This document shows, in pieces, positions 40,913 to 49,711 of a stretch of DNA of 64,000 nucleotides. Where the stretch lies: contig NZ_CP080409.1 in the NCBI RefSeq assembly GCF_019448235.1, forward strand, positions 1,674,001-1,738,000, in the 5' to 3' direction. Each line of letters starts with the position of its first letter. The stretch's first letter is position 1. Origin of the DNA: Nocardioides panacisoli (lineage in GTDB: Bacteria > Actinomycetota > Actinomycetes > Propionibacteriales > Nocardioidaceae). Position numbers and translations under genes: made by a program. The notes beneath the pieces are model-generated. The model did no database searches, was not told where the DNA came from, and was given only the letters and a program-made list of their open reading frames with translations.

Positions 40913-42172
40913 TCAGTGGACGGCCAGGGACAGCGCATGGATGACCACGCCGACCAGGCCACCCACGATCGTGCCGTTGATGCGGATGAATTGCAGGTCA
41001 CGCCCGACGTGGAGCTCGATCTTCTTCGCCGCCTCACGACCGTCCCACTTGCCGATGGTGTGGCTGATCACCGCGGTGATCTCGGTGCCGTAGCGGTCGA
41101 CCGCGAACACGGCCAGGTCTGCCGCCATCCGGTCCAGGCGCGCGCGCAGCGCCGCGTCCTGCTGCAGCCGGTCGGCGCCGGCGCGGACCTCGACCAGCAC
41201 CCGCTCACGCACCGCCCCCTGCGGGTCGTCGAGCGAGGCGATGAGGGCGCGGCGCAGTGCCTGCCAGATCGCCGTGGCCGTGTTGAGCACCGCCGGATGG
41301 TCCAGCACCCGTTCCTTGAGCCGCTCGGTGCGGGCCTGGGTGTCGGGGTCCTCCAGCAGGTCCGCCGCCAGCTGGTGCAGCATCGAGTCGAGCGCGCGAC
41401 GTGCGCGATGGGTCGGCGCGCTCCGGATCTCGGCGACCCAGCGCACCATCTCGGTGTGCAGCCGCGAGGTCACCATGTCGTTGAGTCCCTGCGGTGCCCA
41501 CCACGGCGCCCGCTCCTCCAGCACGTCCTGGACCGTGTCCGGATTGGCGACCAACCAGCCGTGCAGCTCCTCGAGCACGAGGTCCACCAGCCCGTGGTGC
41601 AGGTCGTCGGCGAGCACCTCCGAGAGCAGGCCGCCCGCCAGCGGGGCCAGCGGCTCCTCGCGGAGCCGCGGCACCAGCGCCTCGGTCACCAGCGCCTCGA
41701 TGTGGTCGTCGCGCACCTTGGCCAACCCGATCCGCAACAGCTCGCTGCCCTCGTCCACGACGCGCTCGGCGTTGGCCGGCACCGCCAGCCACGCCCCGAC
41801 ACGCCCGGAGATGCCGATCGCGTCGATCCGCTCGCGGATCACCTCCTCCTGCAGGAAGTTCTCCCCCACGAACTGCTCCAGCCCCTGGGCCAGGTCGTCC
41901 TTGCGTCGCGGCACCAGCGCGGTGTGCGGGATCGGCAGTCCCAGCGGGTGCTTGAACAGGGCGGTGACGGCGAACCAGTCGGCGATCGCACCGATCATCG
42001 AGGCCTCCGCACCGGCGTTGACGAAGCCGAGCCACCCGTCGCGGTCCAGGGTGGCGGCGTACACCACGGCGGCGAGGACCAGCAGTGCGAACGCGACCGT
42101 CCGCATCCGGCGCAGGCCGGCGCGACGGGCCTCGTCCGCGGTGGGGTCGGCAGACAGCATCGGAACGCTCAC
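40913..42172 (-). CDS. DUF445-family membrane protein
   Basis: A 419-residue DUF445 protein. Two membrane segments are near the N-terminus (about 22-40 and 46-75; GAEASMIGAIADWFAVTALFKHPLGLPIPHTALVP is the family signature), a long helical cytoplasmic region follows, and the C-terminus ends in a membrane helix preceded by RDLQFIRINGTIVGGLVG. The family is widespread but its role is unsettled. GTG 42172 is 6 bases from CACGAT; ATG 42160 is a possible later start. Divergent from a TetR gene across 38 bases, so that regulator may control it. Confidence 0.86.
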   Translation of the reverse strand: MSVPMLSADPTADEARRAGLRRMRTVAFALLVLAAVVYAATLDRDGWLGFVNAGAEASMIGAIADWFAVTALFKHPLGLPIPHTALVPRRKDDLAQGLEQFVGENFLQEEVIRERIDAIGISGRVGAWLAVPANAERVVDEGSELLRIGLAKVRDDHIEALVTEALVPRLREEPLAPLAGGLLSEVLADDLHHGLVDLVLEELHGWLVANPDTVQDVLEERAPWWAPQGLNDMVTSRLHTEMVRWVAEIRSAPTHRARRALDSMLHQLAADLLEDPDTQARTERLKERVLDHPAVLNTATAIWQALRRALIASLDDPQGAVRERVLVEVRAGADRLQQDAALRARLDRMAADLAVFAVDRYGTEITAVISHTIGKWDGREAAKKIELHVGRDLQFIRINGTIVGGLVGVVIHALSLAVH

Positions 42173-42178
42173 CGGCCC

Positions 42179-42184
42179 ATCGTG
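42179..42184 (-). promoter_or_regulatory. -10 element (CACGAT) of a leaderless promoter
   Basis: On the minus strand CACGAT ends 6 bases before the GTG at 42172. TGCCG-CA-CGGCA (42183-42194) overlaps it and could be an operator for the divergent TetR protein. Confidence 0.4.
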
Positions 42185-42198
42185 CCGCACGGCAGGCT

Positions 42199-42204
42199 TA
42201 GGAT
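42199..42204 (+). promoter_or_regulatory. -10 element (TAGGAT) of a leaderless promoter
   Basis: TAGGAT ends 6 bases before the GTG at 42211. Confidence 0.55.
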
Positions 42205-42210
42205 GACGGG

Positions 42211-42783
42211 GTGACCGAGCCCTTTGACCAGACGCGACTCCGTCCGGCCGGCCGCGCCACTCGGGAGGCGATCGCCACCGCCGCACGGGAAATGTTCGAC
42301 GAGCACGGGTACGACGGCGCCTCGGTCCGCGCCATCGCCTCGCGTGCCGACATCGACCCGGCGCTGGTGATCCGGCACTTCGGGTCCAAGGAGGAGCTCT
42401 TCCTCGAGGTGATGCAGACCGGGGACGGGATCCAGGAGGTGCTCCGCGGCCCGCTGGAGGCGATCGGCCGCCGGATGGTCGCCTACTTCCTCAGCGACGA
42501 GGGCGAGCAGTTCCGCAACGCGTTCCTCCCCCTGACCCGGGCCGCCCACCACCCCAAGATCGGCACCGAGCTCGGCCGACGCTCCAAGGAGCTCTTCGTC
42601 GACCCCCTGGTCGACCGTCTCGACGGCGAGGACCGCGAGCTGCGGGTGCTGCTGGCCGGGGCCCAGATGAACGGGCTGCTCAACGCGCTCTTCGTGCAGC
42701 GGCGCGAGGAGCTGCTCGGCGCCAGCGCCGACCGCATCATCGAGATCTACGGCGACGCGATGCAGGCGGTCCTCACGCCCTGA
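42211..42783 (+). CDS. TetR-family transcriptional regulator
   Basis: A 190-residue TetR regulator. The helix-turn-helix (about 15-60) reads TREAIATAAREMFDEHGYDGASVRAIASRADIDPALVIRHFGSKEELF; the C-terminal ligand domain is of the TetR_C group with an ALFVQRREELLGAS helix. The ligand is unknown. It is divergent from the DUF445 gene and convergent with an acyltransferase gene 12 bases away. GTG start supported by TAGGAT 6 bases upstream. Confidence 0.88.
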   Translation: MTEPFDQTRLRPAGRATREAIATAAREMFDEHGYDGASVRAIASRADIDPALVIRHFGSKEELFLEVMQTGDGIQEVLRGPLEAIGRRMVAYFLSDEGEQFRNAFLPLTRAAHHPKIGTELGRRSKELFVDPLVDRLDGEDRELRVLLAGAQMNGLLNALFVQRREELLGASADRIIEIYGDAMQAVLTP

Positions 42784-42795
42784 CCGGCCCGCGGG

Positions 42796-43521
42796 TCAGG
42801 GCGTGTCCTCCTCGCTCCAGACGACGTCCTTGCGGATGACGCGGGCGGGGACGCCGGCCACCGCGGTCGCGGGCGGCACGTCCTGGTTGCGCACCAGGCT
42901 GCGCAGGCCCACCACGGCGCCCTCGCCGACCTCGACGTGGCCGGTGAGGATCACGTCCCGCCCCAGCCACACGTGCTCCCCCAGCCGGATGTGGGCGCCG
43001 TACGGGTTGAGCCGTTCGCCGGTCACGGCGTCGCCCAACCGGTGCATGTCGTCGGTGGCGAGGTAGACGTCCGCGGCCCACAGCTGGTCGGGCTGGGCGA
43101 CGATGGACCCACCGTTGCGCGCGTCCAGGACGGCGCACCGCGTGGCGGTGGTGCCAGCGTTGAGCACGATGCTGGAGTCCGCGCCGCAGTAGAGGTCGGT
43201 GGCGGTGTAGCTGCTGTCGGGCCCGAGGAAGACCGTCGCCCCGCCCCCGCCCAGGTGCAGCTTGGCCATGTTCTCGACCGTGCTGGCGATGACCAGCAGG
43301 GCGTCCTCGAAGGGGATCAGCGCCATGGCACCGATCAGCTCCTCCGGCACGGTGACGCCGGGGCGGACGTAGAGCACGTTGCGCTGCTCGTGCCACCACG
43401 GCGGCAGCGGTCCGCGGACCTCGCGGAGCTCGAGGGAGTCGAGCACGTCGGGGCGGACCCCGACGCCGACCAGCCGGTCGCGATGGGCACCGACGAGCCG
43501 GTCCCCCAGTTGCCACGTCAT
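42796..43521 (-). CDS. hexapeptide-repeat acyltransferase-like protein
   Basis: A 241-residue protein. The first 100 residues are an unrecognised N-terminal region (a WWHEQRNVLYVRPGVTV strand and a hydrophobic IGAMALIPFEDALLVIAST stretch); the second half is a left-handed beta helix with hexapeptide repeats, ending RLGEHVWLGRDVILTGHVEVGEGAVVGLRSLV, PPATAVAGVPARVIR, as in acetyltransferases of the WbbJ/maltose acetyltransferase type. The catalytic His of that class is not obvious, so activity is uncertain. It overlaps the hydrolase gene by 4 bases (ATGA) and is coexpressed with it. Confidence 0.78.
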   Translation of the reverse strand: MTWQLGDRLVGAHRDRLVGVGVRPDVLDSLELREVRGPLPPWWHEQRNVLYVRPGVTVPEELIGAMALIPFEDALLVIASTVENMAKLHLGGGGATVFLGPDSSYTATDLYCGADSSIVLNAGTTATRCAVLDARNGGSIVAQPDQLWAADVYLATDDMHRLGDAVTGERLNPYGAHIRLGEHVWLGRDVILTGHVEVGEGAVVGLRSLVRNQDVPPATAVAGVPARVIRKDVVWSEEDTP

Positions 43522-44528
43522 GGCAGCGAAGTCTGCCCCATGCCGGCGACCCCGTCGCCCAGTGCGCGCATCTCGCGCGCCACGAACGCCCGCATCGCGG
43601 GTGCGTCCGGTGCGGTGCCCTCGGCGCCGTGGTACATCCCGGGGACCGCGTCGAACACCGTCGGCACCCCGTCGGCGACCAGCCGCGCGGCGTAACGGCG
43701 GGCCTCGTCGTGGAAGAGGTCGGCCTCCCCGATGCCGATCCAGGCCGGCGGCAGGCCGGCCAGGTCGCGCGCCAGCGCGGGCACGGCGTACGCCGGCGGG
43801 TCGGCACCGGCGTCGACCTCGGCGCCGAGGTAGCAGCGCCACGCGAAGCGGTTCGACGCCGGGCTCCAAGCGTAGCGCCGCCACGTCCGGCCACGGCGCG
43901 TGCGGTGGTCGAGCATCGGGTAGCGCAGCACCTGCAGGCAGGCACCGGGCTCCCCGAGGTCGCGCACCAGCTGGCACACCGCCGCCGCCAGGCCACCGCC
44001 AGCGCTCGCACCCCCGATCGCGATCCGCGCCGGATCCACGCCGGCATCGGCGGCGCCGTCGAGCACCCACCGCAGGGTCGCCCTCGCATCCTCCAACGCG
44101 GCCGGGAACGGGTCCTCGGGAGCGAGCCGGTAGTCGACCGCGACCACCGGGATGCCCAGCTCCGCGGCCACCCGGCTGCAGTGGCTGGTGTCGGCCGCCG
44201 CGCTGCCGGCGACGAGCCCGCCGCCGTGGAGCCACACGTAGGCCCCGGGTCCCGTCCGACGCCGTGGCTCGAACCACAGCACGGGGACCCGGTGGTCCCC
44301 GTGGACGGCCGTGCGCCGGGTGACCTCCACCCCGGGACGCCCGCCGGTGGGGAGGCCCAGCATCTCGCGCAGGTCGGCCAGGTCCCGTTCGTCGCTGACC
44401 GAGGACGCCGAGAGCAGCTCGGGTCGCCACAACTGGGGGCGGACGGCCCCGAACGTCCGCGCAGCATGGACGCCCGCGGCAGCCACGAGGCCGCCGGCCG
44501 CCCACCACGCCGGAGAGGTTCGCACCAT
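43518..44528 (-). CDS. hormone-sensitive lipase-type alpha/beta hydrolase
   Basis: A 336-residue carboxylesterase. The oxyanion-hole motif HGGG (YVWLHGGGLVAGS), the nucleophile in GGASAGGGLA, Asp in GEADLFHDEA and His in GMYHGAEG make up the complete triad of the HSL family. An N-terminal hydrophobic stretch (SPAWWAAGGLVAAAGVHAA) may anchor it in the membrane or be part of a secretion signal. It begins 49 bases from the divergent oxidoreductase gene and overlaps the next gene by 4 bases. Substrates of the family are short-chain esters. Confidence 0.86.
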   Translation of the reverse strand: MVRTSPAWWAAGGLVAAAGVHAARTFGAVRPQLWRPELLSASSVSDERDLADLREMLGLPTGGRPGVEVTRRTAVHGDHRVPVLWFEPRRRTGPGAYVWLHGGGLVAGSAAADTSHCSRVAAELGIPVVAVDYRLAPEDPFPAALEDARATLRWVLDGAADAGVDPARIAIGGASAGGGLAAAVCQLVRDLGEPGACLQVLRYPMLDHRTRRGRTWRRYAWSPASNRFAWRCYLGAEVDAGADPPAYAVPALARDLAGLPPAWIGIGEADLFHDEARRYAARLVADGVPTVFDAVPGMYHGAEGTAPDAPAMRAFVAREMRALGDGVAGMGQTSLP

Positions 44529-44565
44529 GATGCTGCCCCAGTCTGCCCGACACCCACGGCTGCGC

Positions 44566-44571
44566 CACGAT
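44566..44571 (+). promoter_or_regulatory. -10 element (CACGAT) of a leaderless promoter
   Basis: CACGAT ends 6 bases before the GTG at 44578. Confidence 0.4.
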
Positions 44572-44577
44572 GGGTGG

Positions 44578-45594
44578 GTGACCACCACGAACACCCGAGT
44601 CCTGCTGCACTCCCGCCCCGAGGGCGAGCCGACCCCGGAGAACTTCGAGATCGACGAGGGCGCCGTGCCCGAGCCGCGCGAGGGCCAGGTGCTGCTCCGC
44701 ACTCGCTACCTCTCGCTCGACCCCTACATGCGCGGCCGCATGAGCACCGCCAAGTCCTACGCCGACCCCGTCGAGCTCGGCCAGGTGATGGTCGGCGGCA
44801 CGGTGAGCGAGGTCGTCGAGTCCCGCGACCCGGCGCTGGCGGTCGGCGACGTCGTGGTCGCCCACGCGGGCTGGCAGGAGTACGCCGTCGCGCGGCCCGA
44901 GCACGTGCGCAGGCTCGACCCGGAGGCAGCCCCGATCTCGACGGCGCTGGGCGTGCTCGGCATGCCGGGCTTCACGGCGTACGCCGGCCTGACGCTGATC
45001 GGGAGGCCCCAGCCGGGCGAGACCGTCGTCGTGGCCGCGGCCTCCGGGCCGGTGGGCGCCACCGTGGGCCAGATCGCGAAGATCCTCGGGGCGCGTGCGG
45101 TCGGCATCGCCGGTGGTCCGGAGAAGGTGGCGCACGTCGAGGAGCTCGGCTTCGACGCCGCCATCGACCACCGCGCGCCGGACTTCGCCGACCAGCTGGC
45201 CGCCGCGACACCGGACGGCATCGACGTCTACTTCGAGAACGTCGGCGGCCACGTGTGGGACGCGGTCCTCCGGCGACTGAACACCTACGCCCGCGTCCCG
45301 GTGTGCGGCCTCGTCGCGCACTACAACCAGACCGAGCTGCCGCCCGGCCCCGACCGGATGTCGATGCTGATGCAGCAGGTGCTGATCCGCAGCCTCACCG
45401 TGCGCGGCTTCATCCAGACCGAGTTCGTCGCCGAGCACGAGGCCCGGTTCCTGGAGGAGGCGAGCGCCTGGGTCCGTGACGGCCGGCTGCAGTACCGCGA
45501 GGACGTCGTCGACGGCCTGGCCAACGCTCCCGAGGCCTTCATCGGGATGTTGCGCGGCCAGAACTTCGGCAAGCTCGTCGTCCGCGTCAGCTGA
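44578..45594 (+). CDS. NADP-dependent 2-alkenal reductase-like MDR oxidoreductase
   Basis: A 338-residue medium-chain reductase of the leukotriene B4 12-hydroxydehydrogenase/CurA group: YLSLDPYMRGRM near residue 45, VVAAASGPVGATVGQIAKILGARAVGIAGGPEK as the NADPH loop, and VDVYFENVGGHVWDAVLRRLN. These enzymes reduce alpha,beta-unsaturated carbonyls. There is no zinc motif. The GTG start lies 6 bases after CACGAT. Its stop overlaps the convergent DUF3179 gene by 8 bases. Confidence 0.88.
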   Translation: MTTTNTRVLLHSRPEGEPTPENFEIDEGAVPEPREGQVLLRTRYLSLDPYMRGRMSTAKSYADPVELGQVMVGGTVSEVVESRDPALAVGDVVVAHAGWQEYAVARPEHVRRLDPEAAPISTALGVLGMPGFTAYAGLTLIGRPQPGETVVVAAASGPVGATVGQIAKILGARAVGIAGGPEKVAHVEELGFDAAIDHRAPDFADQLAAATPDGIDVYFENVGGHVWDAVLRRLNTYARVPVCGLVAHYNQTELPPGPDRMSMLMQQVLIRSLTVRGFIQTEFVAEHEARFLEEASAWVRDGRLQYREDVVDGLANAPEAFIGMLRGQNFGKLVVRVS

Positions 45595-46756
45595 CGCCGA
45601 TCTCTTCGATCGTGGCATCGGGCCGGAACCCGATCCAGGCGAACCAGAAAGTGTCGAGGTAGGGGTACTCGACCAGCCGCTCGCCGACGAGCGGCCCGTC
45701 GACGGCATGGCCGCGGATGTTCCACCTGGAACCGGTACGCGCATCGACGAACCCGCCCGCCTCGCGGCTGAACGTCAACGGCCGGCCGTCGAGGCGGGCC
45801 TCGAAGACCGCGACGGTTCCCACGTCGCGCCCGTCCACGATCTCCGGCGCATCGAGTGCGGAGGCCTGCCCGGGCTGGTGCCACACGGTGAGCACCGTGC
45901 CGCCGACCTCCACGTTCACTGCCCCGGCGGTCGCGACGGCGCTGCGCCGGAGGGTCACGACATCACCCTCGCCCTCGAGGCCGACGACACGTTCCTTGAC
46001 CGGCAGCCGGTCGTCGGTCCCACCGGGGACGGGTGCGAGCAACCGACCGTCAGGGTCGTCGTACCCGATGTAGGGGTTACGACCGTAGTCCCGGTCGTGA
46101 CCGGTGTCGCGGTTCAGCACGAGCGAGTCGGGGTGGGCGGCTCGGAACTGGTCCCAACCGGTGAGGCCGAGCGGGGTCCGCTCGAGCTGCTCGCCGGTGA
46201 GGTGCCCGACGGAGGCGAGCCCGGTGAGCTGGGGCCACAACGACTCGCTCTGTCGGTCATACATCACCAAGTTGTCGACGTAGAGCAGCCCGGAGGTCCC
46301 GAAGTCCAACACCCGGCCGTCGATCTCCCGGTGGAAAGCGACTCCGGAGTTGCACAGCGGGCAGTAGGTCACGGCCACCGGTGTGCCGCCCACGACGTCG
46401 TTGACGATCTCGTGCCAGACCATGACCTCGAGCGGATAGGCACGCGTCTCCGCACCGATCGTCAGCGCGAGCACCGGGTCATCGGCGGCCAGCCAATCGA
46501 CCTCGCCGACGGACGTGAACCGCGGGCGGTCGATGGGCGGGATGCCGTCGGGTGGGGGCCCTCCGGCGACCAGGTCAACCACGTCGATCAGCGGGTCGGG
46601 AAAGGACGGATGTGTCCGCTCCACCAGCGCCGACGGGACATCGAGTCGGGGCCCGCCGCTCGCGTGCCCCACTCCGCGTTCGGTCGTCGCGCCACCGCAC
46701 GCGGAGAGGAACAACGCGGCGAGGGCGAGGAGGCCCCGTGCGTCACCGACTCCCAT
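45587..46756 (-). CDS. DUF3179 lipoprotein
   Basis: A 389-residue DUF3179 protein with an N-terminal lipoprotein signal (LLALAALFLSAC, lipid-modified Cys20). The body carries the family core: RAYPLEVMVWHEIVNDVVGGTPVAVTYCPLCNSGVAF, with two cysteines in CPLC, then YDRQSESLWPQ and NRDTGHDRDYGRNPYIGYDD. The function of the family is not established; the CPLC pair suggests a redox or metal role on the outer face of the membrane. GGAGGAG lies before the ATG. It is divergent from the TlpA-like lipoprotein gene, so both have extracytoplasmic thiol motifs. Confidence 0.88.
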   Translation of the reverse strand: MGVGDARGLLALAALFLSACGGATTERGVGHASGGPRLDVPSALVERTHPSFPDPLIDVVDLVAGGPPPDGIPPIDRPRFTSVGEVDWLAADDPVLALTIGAETRAYPLEVMVWHEIVNDVVGGTPVAVTYCPLCNSGVAFHREIDGRVLDFGTSGLLYVDNLVMYDRQSESLWPQLTGLASVGHLTGEQLERTPLGLTGWDQFRAAHPDSLVLNRDTGHDRDYGRNPYIGYDDPDGRLLAPVPGGTDDRLPVKERVVGLEGEGDVVTLRRSAVATAGAVNVEVGGTVLTVWHQPGQASALDAPEIVDGRDVGTVAVFEARLDGRPLTFSREAGGFVDARTGSRWNIRGHAVDGPLVGERLVEYPYLDTFWFAWIGFRPDATIEEIGVS

Positions 46757-46829
46757 GGGACCACTCTCCTCCCCACGCCCCGTCACCGTTCCGTAAGCGT
46801 GATCACACACCGAGGTCCCGATTCGGGGC

Positions 46830-46835
46830 CACAAT
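46830..46835 (+). promoter_or_regulatory. -10 element (CACAAT) of a leaderless promoter
   Basis: CACAAT ends 6 bases before the ATG at 46842. Confidence 0.5.
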
Positions 46836-46841
46836 GAAGCA

Positions 46842-47345
46842 ATGCGCGTCATCGCCCTACTGGTCCTCGCCGGCGTCCTCGCGGCCTGCGGCTCGACTCC
46901 GACCACCGCCCCCGAGACTGATGCCGCCAGCACATCGGGCAGCAGCGTGGCCGACCTGGCCTTCGAGGCGACAGCCCTCGGCGGCGACACCTTCGAGGGC
47001 GAGAGCCTCGAGGGGCAGCCGACGGTGTTGTGGTTCTGGGCGCCCTGGTGCCCGACGTGCCGGGCGCAGATTCCGAACCTCACCGATCTCGCGGCGCGCC
47101 ACGGCGAGGACGTGTCCTTCGTCGGCGTCGGCGGGCTCTCCGACGAGGCGGCGATCGCCGAGACCGCCGGCGACATCGACGGGCTCACCCACCTCATCGA
47201 CCCCGAGGGCACCGTGTGGAGCCACTTCGGCGTGACGGCACAGAGCTCCTACACCGTGCTCGACGCCGACGGGCAGGTGGTCGCCGAGGGCCAGCTCGCC
47301 GACCAGGAGCTCACCGACGTCGTCACCGAACTCGCCCGGGGCTGA
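46842..47345 (+). CDS. TlpA-family thioredoxin-like lipoprotein
   Basis: A 167-residue lipoprotein: signal LLVLAGVLAAC with lipidated Cys16, a short linker (20-38), then a thioredoxin fold with WFWAPWCPTCRAQIP (redox Cys70 and Cys73), FVGVGGLSDE, and the cis-Pro region. The cis-proline of TlpA proteins aligns here with a Gln-Ser-Ser-Tyr segment and is not obvious. It probably exchanges disulfides outside the membrane with electrons from the CcdA protein encoded 5 bases downstream. TAGGAT-type -10 is CACAAT 6 bases before the ATG. Confidence 0.9.
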   Translation: MRVIALLVLAGVLAACGSTPTTAPETDAASTSGSSVADLAFEATALGGDTFEGESLEGQPTVLWFWAPWCPTCRAQIPNLTDLAARHGEDVSFVGVGGLSDEAAIAETAGDIDGLTHLIDPEGTVWSHFGVTAQSSYTVLDADGQVVAEGQLADQELTDVVTELARG

Positions 47346-47350
47346 GCAGC

Positions 47351-48235
47351 ATGACCTGGCCGGACTCCTCCACCCTCGCCCTCGCCGTCGGCGCCGGACT
47401 CGTCGCCGCGGTCAACCCCTGCGGCTTCGCCCTGCTGCCGGCGTACCTCTCGGTCTTCGTGCTCGACGACTCCGCGCCCGGACGCCGTGCGGCACTCGGC
47501 CGCGCGGCGCGAGCCACGACGGCGCTGACGCTGGGGTTCGGCGGGGTCTTCCTGCTCTTCGGGCTGGCGATCGCCCCGGTGGCCTCCTCGGTGCAGGCCT
47601 ACCTGCCGATCTTCACCGTGGTGCTCGGGGTGGTGCTCGCGCTCGCCGGCGGCTGGGTGCTCGCCGGACGCTCCCTGCCCAGCTTCACGCGTCGCGGGAG
47701 CACGGCGCGGCGCGGACGTGCGCTCTCGACGAGCTGGCCCGCGATGGCCGGCTTCGGGGCGTCGTACGCCGTCGCCTCGCTGGGCTGCACGATCGCCCCG
47801 TTCCTGGCGGTGGTGGTCAGCAGCTTCCGCTCCGGCTCGACCACGGCCGGCATCGTGCTCTTCGGCGCCTACGCCCTCGCGATGGGTGCGGTCGTCGGCG
47901 CCGCGGCCGTCGCCGTCGCCCTCGCCCGCGGCGACCTCATCACCCGGCTGCGTCGCAGCGGCGGCGTGATGACCCGCGTCGGTGGTGGGATCCTCCTCCT
48001 CGCCGGCGCGTACGTCGCCTGGTACGGCGCGTGGGAGCTCCGCGTGCTCCACGGCGACGCGGGTGCCGACCCGGTGGTCGGCGCTGCCGAGGGCATCCAA
48101 CAGTGGCTCGCGGGCCGCGCCGCGGAGGTCGGGCTGGTCGGCTTCGCCATCGTGCTGGCAGCCCTGGCCGCTGTCGCACTCCTGCCCCGTCGGCGCCGCG
48201 ACGCCGACGAGCCCGACCACGTGGAGGCGTCATGA
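47351..48235 (+). CDS. ccdA: CcdA-family thiol electron transporter
   Basis: A 294-residue membrane protein with about six or more helices that moves reducing equivalents from cytoplasmic thioredoxin to extracytoplasmic thiol proteins. The two redox cysteines appear in VAAVNPCGFALLPAYLSV (helix 1) and VASLGCTIAPFLAVVV (helix 4), the standard CcdA positions. The extra helices at the C-terminus (EVGLVGFAIVLAALAAVALLP) lengthen it compared with minimal CcdA. It overlaps the oxidoreductase gene by 4 bases (ATGA) and is 5 bases behind the TlpA-like gene, forming one redox operon. Confidence 0.9.
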   Translation: MTWPDSSTLALAVGAGLVAAVNPCGFALLPAYLSVFVLDDSAPGRRAALGRAARATTALTLGFGGVFLLFGLAIAPVASSVQAYLPIFTVVLGVVLALAGGWVLAGRSLPSFTRRGSTARRGRALSTSWPAMAGFGASYAVASLGCTIAPFLAVVVSSFRSGSTTAGIVLFGAYALAMGAVVGAAAVAVALARGDLITRLRRSGGVMTRVGGGILLLAGAYVAWYGAWELRVLHGDAGADPVVGAAEGIQQWLAGRAAEVGLVGFAIVLAALAAVALLPRRRRDADEPDHVEAS

Positions 48236-49608
48236 ACCAACAGCGACACACCGAGGTCATCGTCGTCGGCCTGGGCGTCGGGGGTGAGTCCGTCGCGGGC
48301 TCCCTCGCGGCCGCCGGGGTCGACGTCGTCGGCATCGAGGCCGAGCTCGTCGGGGGCGAGTGCCCCTACTGGGCGTGCATCCCGACCAAGATGATGGTTC
48401 GCGCCGCCGACCTGCTCGCCGAGACGCGCCGCGTGCCCGGCACCGCCGGCACCGTCGACGGCGTGCACCCGGACTGGGCACCGGTCGCGCGGCGCATCCG
48501 GGAGAAGGCGACCACCGGCTGGGACGACACGATCGCCGTGGACCGCCTCACCGACGCCGGCGTGCACTTCGTACGCGGTCGCGCCCGCATCCTCGCCCCG
48601 GACCGGGTCGAGGTCGACGGCGTCGAGTTCACCGCCTCCCGCGGCCTCGTCGTGGCCACCGGCACGACCGCGTCGGCACCACCGATCCCCGGACTGGCGG
48701 GGACGCCGTACTGGACCAACCGGGAGGCGATCTCGACCGAGCAGCTGCCCCGCAGCCTGGCCGTGATCGGTGCCGGCGTGGTGGGCTGCGAGATCGGGCA
48801 GGTCCACGCCCGGTTCGGGGTCGCCGTCACCGTCCTCGAGAGCGCCCCACGGCCCCTGCCGGCCGAGGACGCCGACGCCGGCGAGCTGCTGGCCGAGCGC
48901 CTGCGGGAGGACGGCGTCGACCTGCGACTGGGGGTATCGGTAACCGGCGTGGAGCACCGGGACGGCTTCACCGTCCACCTCGACGGCGCCGAGCCGGTGC
49001 ACGCCGAGCAGCTCCTCGTCGCGACCGGGCGCCGGCCCGCGATCGACGCGGACACCTGGGTGGCGCTGGGCCTCGAGGGCGATCCCGGGTCGCTGCCGAC
49101 CGACGACCACCTGCGGGTGCGGGACGGCGTCTGGGCCGTCGGTGACGTGACCGGGCGGGGTGCCTTCACCCACGTCGCGACCTACCAGGCCGACCTGGTG
49201 GTCGCCGACCTGCTGGGCCGCGGTGCCGGCGACGCGGAGTACCACGCGCTGCCCCGCGTGGCGTTCACCGATCCCGAGGTCGGTGGCGTGGGACTGACCG
49301 AGCAGCAGGCCCGCGACGCCGGCATCGACGTCGCCGTCGGTCGGGCCGATGTCGCCGCGACCACGCGCGGCTGGTTGCACGGCGAGGGCAACGCGGGCCT
49401 GATCAAGCTGGTTGCCGACCGCGAGAACGACCGGCTCGTCGGTGCCGTCTCGGTGGGACCGACCGGCGGGGAGGTGCTCGGCGCCCTCGCGGTCGCCGTC
49501 CACGCGCGCGTCCCGCTGGCCACCCTGGCGGGCATGATCTGGGCCTACCCGACCTTCCACCGCGGCATCCAGGACGCCCTGCGCGACCTGCGCGCGGACG
49601 CAGGCTGA
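48232..49608 (+). CDS. NAD(P)H-disulfide oxidoreductase (MerA/Lpd-like flavoprotein)
   Basis: A 458-residue flavoprotein of the pyridine-nucleotide disulfide oxidoreductase family: FAD motif VIVVGLGVGGES, redox pair Cys44-Cys49 in GGECPYWACIPTK, NAD(P) motif VIGAGVVGCEIGQ, FAD Asp in WAVGDVTG, and a C-terminal dimer domain with the family base in AYPTFHRGI (His). CPYWAC instead of the usual CLNxGC marks a subgroup whose substrate is not known to me. The gene overlaps ccdA by 4 bases, so its substrate may be the thiol partner of this system, a link that is inferred. Confidence 0.87.
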   Translation: MNQQRHTEVIVVGLGVGGESVAGSLAAAGVDVVGIEAELVGGECPYWACIPTKMMVRAADLLAETRRVPGTAGTVDGVHPDWAPVARRIREKATTGWDDTIAVDRLTDAGVHFVRGRARILAPDRVEVDGVEFTASRGLVVATGTTASAPPIPGLAGTPYWTNREAISTEQLPRSLAVIGAGVVGCEIGQVHARFGVAVTVLESAPRPLPAEDADAGELLAERLREDGVDLRLGVSVTGVEHRDGFTVHLDGAEPVHAEQLLVATGRRPAIDADTWVALGLEGDPGSLPTDDHLRVRDGVWAVGDVTGRGAFTHVATYQADLVVADLLGRGAGDAEYHALPRVAFTDPEVGGVGLTEQQARDAGIDVAVGRADVAATTRGWLHGEGNAGLIKLVADRENDRLVGAVSVGPTGGEVLGALAVAVHARVPLATLAGMIWAYPTFHRGIQDALRDLRADAG

Positions 49609-49698
49609 TCCCACACCGCCGACCTCGCGACGGCCGCGGCACCGACACCCGTCACTTTTTCGTCATCACGATCCCCCACCGCTGTCGGTGGCGCGTGG

Positions 49699-49704
49699 CA
49701 CAGT
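49699..49704 (+). promoter_or_regulatory. -10 element (CACAGT) of a near-leaderless promoter
   Basis: CACAGT ends 7 bases before the GTG at 49712; GTG codons at 49688, 49703 and 49706 are also in frame. Confidence 0.35.
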
Positions 49705-49711
49705 GGTGAGG

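Noticed and set aside
42796..45744. A 982-codon frame on the minus strand
   Set aside because: Only the last 241 codons (from ATG 43521) form the acyltransferase-like protein; the rest runs through the hydrolase and the MDR oxidoreductase in the wrong frame or strand.
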